Of a stretch of DNA of 15,699 nt, positions 13,401 to 15,699 are shown piece by piece. The notes under the pieces are model-generated. The model worked only from the letters and a program-made list of their open reading frames with translations, did no database searches and was not told where the DNA came from. Every line of letters starts with the position of its first letter. Position 1 is the stretch's first letter. This DNA is from UBA5342 sp965662645. Its GTDB lineage: Bacteria > Bacteroidota > Bacteroidia > Bacteroidales > UBA5342. The position numbers were made by a program, and so were the translations under genes. The DNA is taken from contig CBFIII010000075.1 of NCBI GenBank assembly GCA_965662645.1, forward strand, positions 1-15,699, in the 5' to 3' direction.

Positions 13401-15699
13401 ACTCTTCTGACACAACCATTTTCAAGAAAAGGGTACCGCTTCACAGGGTGGAATACGACCCCATCAGGCAATGGGACGACATACCAAAACAGGGCCGCCA
13501 TTTCTATGGATGACAATGACCTCATCCTTTACGCTCAGTGGGAGATGGAAGAATACACCATTGCTTATTATAACTTGCTGGGATGTCTCAATACTAATCC
13601 CATATCGTACACTATATTTACACCTACCGCAGAATTGAATCCGCTAGAAAAAACGGGTTATACGTTTGAAGGTTGGTTCTTAGATCCATCATTTCAAAAC
13701 CAAAGCATTGAAATTTCTTTGGGGGATACTGGTAATGTTAACTTGTATGCCCATTGGGTCAAAAACCAGTATTTAATCAATTACCAAGCGAATGGCGCTT
13801 CTGGCTTGATGCTCTCCAATAGGATTTCTTATGGAAAAGATAGCACGCTCTCTGCCAACCAATTTCAATATAAAGGCTATCGTTTTAGTCATTGGAATAC
13901 AAAAGCCGATAATAGTGGTGATATCTATATAGATGAACAAAGTATCACCATGCTTGATAATGATTTAGACTTGTATGCTCAATGGGAACTTGTTGAATAC
14001 AGCATAGCCTATCACAATCTGCAAGGGACTACCAATATAAATGCTAGTGAATACAATGTCACCACAAGTCAGGCACTAACTCCTTTAGTAAAAACAGGAT
14101 CTGCGTTTTTGGGCTGGTTCACTGATGAAGATTTTATTAATCTGAAGAATGACATCGCCCTAGGAGACACTGGAAATCTTGATCTTTATGCTAAGTGGGA
14201 AATAAATAAATACAACATCACTTACCATAATAATGGCGGATCGGGCATTATGCCTACACAAAACATGGGGTATGGTAGCGATACAACTCTAGCTCCTTTC
14301 TCTCTCAGTAAAAAAGGTTATGAGTTTACGCATTGGAACACAAATGCGGAAGGCAATGGCGATAGCTATACAGACCAACAGCGTATAATAATTGGTGATG
14401 CTGATATAGAGTTGTATGCACAATGGAGCCTTGATGAATACAATATTACCTATCACAATTTGGATGGCGCTATTAATGATAACATAAAGGTTTACAATGT
14501 AAATACTAGCAACTCACTAACTCCTTTAGTAAAAACAGGATCTGCGTTTTTGGGCTGGTTCACTGATGAAGATTTTATTAATCTTAAGAATGACATCGCC
14601 CTAGGAGACACTGGAAATCTTGATCTTTATGCTAAGTGGGAGATCAATAATTATCAGCTAACCTACAAAAAGAATGGAGGATCAGGAGCAATGCCTTCTC
14701 AAAGTGTGAATTTTGACGAGGATACGTCTTTATTAGCTAATGCTTATCAAAAAATAGGTTATGAATTCTCTCACTGGAATACAGAAACAGATAATAGCGG
14801 CGTTGATTATATTGATAAGCAAGCTATAAAAATGAACAGCAATAATTTGGTGCTTTATGCTCAATGGAATTTACTAAATTATGATATTAGTTATCATAAT
14901 CTTATGGGGGAAGCCACTAGCAACCCACGTTCATATAATACAACACAAAGTGTTGTGTTGGCATCCTTAGTAAAGGAGGGGTATGATTTCTTGGGCTGGT
15001 ACACCAATGAAGACTTTACTGATCTTAAAAATGCTATTAGTCTAGGGGATACTGGTAATATTTCGTTTTATGCTAAGTGGGTAATTAAGACATTTAAAGT
15101 TGAAATCAATAATGGTGGCTTTGGTTATGTAAAGGTGGACAATGCTGATGCAGAAGAACATGACATAGATGTTGATTATGGTGATGCACTGACAGTCATT
15201 CAGGCGCTTAACTATGCAGGAGATGATTATCTTTTTAAAGGTTGGTCTGACGGTGTGAAAGCCAATCCTAGATCATTAAATAGTATTACATCAGACACTG
15301 CATTTTTTGCAATGTGGGATAAACCCATAAGCATTATTATAAGAGATACTGTAAAGGTTTATGATGGATTGGTACAAGAGGCTGACGTTTTGTTAAACGA
15401 TGATGTTGATTATGTTGTTGAATATAAAGATGAAAATGCGCTTAGGTTCTCTGACCAAAAACCGCTTTATGCAGGTCGTTACGATGTTAGGGTGACTGTT
15501 ACAGAGAATGGGGTATATGGTGAGAAAAAAGCTAAGTTTATTATCAACAGAAAGGCTTTATCGGTTACTGTCGAAGCTGGTCAAACAAAGACCTATGGAG
15601 ATAATGAACCAGATTCTTTATTCTATAATGTGACTGGATTGTTAGCTGGAGATTATACTTTTGGCCAATTGGAACGGACAGATGGAGAGGCTCCAGGCT
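10473..15699 (+). CDS. Giant secreted surface protein with GLUG, FN3-like, Listeria-Bacteroides and MBG domains (3' end outside window)
   Basis: Open from ATG 10473 to the window end with no stop: 1742 codons. The signal peptide is MKKSLLILILLYYCTLSFA. Residues 78-89 form an EF-hand-like loop (DWNGDGRIDDND), followed by FMPIG and YDGNGKMIKNLYIN, the usual lead-in of GLUG beta-helix proteins. GLUG-like GGLAGYT and GGIVGFTN lie near 166-200. An FN3-like segment spans ~336-424 (YYVQAFAEDTSGWKYYGDMV). Fourteen repeats of ~71-78 residues of the Listeria-Bacteroides/InlB-B type (Flg_new, TIGR02543) fill 502-1541, each ending YAQW, YAKW or similar. A divergent repeat (1542-1619), a YDG-like domain (1620-1694, VKVYDGLVQ) and the start of an MBG domain (from ~1695, TKTYGDNEPDS) follow. 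Such stalk proteins are adhesins or surface filaments. A T9SS sorting domain is expected past the window but not seen. Ordinary coding frames are absent on the other strand. Confidence 0.93.
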   Translation, partial: MKKSLLILILLYYCTLSFALSDMTIAGIVFTDADGDSCYEVSSKEHLIAMSMASDSIVGLKFKQTVNIIFDEDPTKEDWNGDGRIDDNDSCGFMPIGTQSKININCIREYDGNGKMIKNLYINSDTLTYVGLFSTINRTTYEIDYPSIIRRTHLVDCNITSKSHSGGLAGYTTYIIISNSTVSGYISGKMGAGGIVGFTNGYQISNCVSTAYISSSLSYGAGIAKSTYPGQTIKNCISKGRTHRIGISDGYIAPSFSNMVTGHINSFPDYLNVSSISGSYYDKQTTGIFQNSRHLEGGTLTNTFFNDTLNLRYGFNDSAPWVLSKYGRPYLYFQRIAIGNSTINNAGYIDVYIENNPLDSVLITRTGIRCLKDRTNNWVEYEVDIKNRARIKVPHLDSTITYYVQAFAEDTSGWKYYGDMVKTNKQTISYFGLDKNNTVHQLKENVGCYHHLKFDELLTPYDSIVSWSTVPDVESESDYVKGDSIMIENEDISLYARSVKRKFLIAYHSNGGSNNMPTQTFSYHDDVSLLPNSFIKAGFKLSGWNTLANGSGTMLNQQHTFLMPDSSITLYAQWEIDEHQVTFFPNDGQGTMNPFLLRVGMDTTLSICTFNNRGYKFSGWNTQADGLGLSLADGDDVTMGDSDLNLYAQWTALNYKVNFYSNGGSGVMPAQNTTYGDEVLLSENTFSRLGYSFKDWNTDVNGLGQRYVDQGALTTGVGDVTLYAQWATLPYTISYINCELASNVNPTTYTVETPDIVLALAIQRGKAFNGWFLDSLLTTPVVQLPQGSTGDKILYASWSTEYNVVYYSNGGTGLTNMAKLTAVGTDYTTKDNIFARSGYTFDKWNTLPDGTGTSYGESQDITLDDDIDFALYAIWTPIVYQIAYENTRESSNNNLNQYSPQTTTFILENLSSIGYTFIGWYADSLYHTLVQFIPQGSMGDTTLYANWEINTYAIKYYSNGGKENTIVNTFNYGTDTTLLTQPFSRKGYRFTGWNTTPSGNGTTYQNRAAISMDDNDLILYAQWEMEEYTIAYYNLLGCLNTNPISYTIFTPTAELNPLEKTGYTFEGWFLDPSFQNQSIEISLGDTGNVNLYAHWVKNQYLINYQANGASGLMLSNRISYGKDSTLSANQFQYKGYRFSHWNTKADNSGDIYIDEQSITMLDNDLDLYAQWELVEYSIAYHNLQGTTNINASEYNVTTSQALTPLVKTGSAFLGWFTDEDFINLKNDIALGDTGNLDLYAKWEINKYNITYHNNGGSGIMPTQNMGYGSDTTLAPFSLSKKGYEFTHWNTNAEGNGDSYTDQQRIIIGDADIELYAQWSLDEYNITYHNLDGAINDNIKVYNVNTSNSLTPLVKTGSAFLGWFTDEDFINLKNDIALGDTGNLDLYAKWEINNYQLTYKKNGGSGAMPSQSVNFDEDTSLLANAYQKIGYEFSHWNTETDNSGVDYIDKQAIKMNSNNLVLYAQWNLLNYDISYHNLMGEATSNPRSYNTTQSVVLASLVKEGYDFLGWYTNEDFTDLKNAISLGDTGNISFYAKWVIKTFKVEINNGGFGYVKVDNADAEEHDIDVDYGDALTVIQALNYAGDDYLFKGWSDGVKANPRSLNSITSDTAFFAMWDKPISIIIRDTVKVYDGLVQEADVLLNDDVDYVVEYKDENALRFSDQKPLYAGRYDVRVTVTENGVYGEKKAKFIINRKALSVTVEAGQTKTYGDNEPDSLFYNVTGLLAGDYTFGQLERTDGEAPG
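11976..15095 (+). repeat. Fourteen InlB-B-like protein repeats, two types alternating
   Basis: Type A (~75 residues) has an NGG start, GY-F--WNT, a D/N-G-G turn and YAQW. Type B (~71 residues) starts Y-NL-G, has GWF/Y-D/E and LGDTGN, and ends YAKW. The order by eye is A A A B A B A B A B A B A B, so from the third repeat on the two types alternate without exception, giving a ~147-residue supermodule. Repeat proteins of this type form small ubiquitin-like beta-grasp folds strung in a rod. Confidence 0.85.
14074..14641 (+). repeat. 127-bp near-identical block repeated at 441-bp spacing inside the adhesin
   Basis: 14074-14200 and 14515-14641 differ at one base by eye (AATCTGAAG against AATCTTAAG, silent). 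They encode the same stretch LTPLVKTGSAFLGWFTDEDF onward to YAKWE. The spacing of 441 bp equals one A+B supermodule (147 codons). The A-type repeat between them is not similarly conserved, so this is recent duplication followed by change, or gene conversion restricted to the B type. Confidence 0.9.

Overview
This AT-rich window reads as a chromosomal accessory region of a member of the Bacteroidota, probably an environmental or marine Bacteroidales-like lineage (that level is a guess). The grounds are a type IX secretion (T9SS) type A sorting domain, a SpvB/RHS giant protein with a Bacteroidota-style N-terminus, a Bacteroidota outer-membrane beta-barrel protein, and a very long Listeria/Bacteroides-repeat surface protein. 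All intact genes are on the + strand. No tRNA, rRNA or CRISPR array is visible.

Left part (1-7550), surface/polymorphic-toxin module: the 3' end of a T9SS-exported protein and a strong hairpin. Next comes a 2112-residue secreted SpvB / FG-GAP / RHS protein with a hypervariable C-terminal tip carrying a zinc-protease-like HEYIH motif. Overlapping its stop by 4 bases is a small acidic protein with a signal peptide, a candidate immunity protein. The layout resembles a Tc-toxin B+C cocoon fused into one chain with an exchangeable warhead.

Middle (7551-9465), a repeat-rich scar island: a 22-codon remnant of another RHS gene is fused to an antisense, frameshifted and truncated XRE-family regulator. 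An intact REP-associated tyrosine transposase (RAYT) follows, flanked by REP-like palindromes, plus an in-frame 306-bp tandem duplication of its 3' half. The palindromes form a repeated two-dyad unit (arms CCCCTCGTT/AACGAGGGG followed by GGCATT/AATGCC, each with a 3-nt loop). One copy carries a 27-nt loop insert.

Right part (9466-15699): an outer-membrane beta-barrel protein, then a giant secreted protein open at the window end (1742 codons seen). Its order is signal peptide, GLUG-type region, FN3-like region, 14 InlB-B/Listeria-Bacteroides repeats, one divergent repeat, a YDG-like domain and the start of an MBG domain. From the third repeat onward, two repeat types alternate strictly, and one ~147-residue pair has been duplicated recently at DNA level.

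Most interesting for follow-up: the RHS tip with its overlapping signal-peptide-bearing partner; the RAYT/REP island with its in-frame duplication; and the alternating-repeat adhesin.
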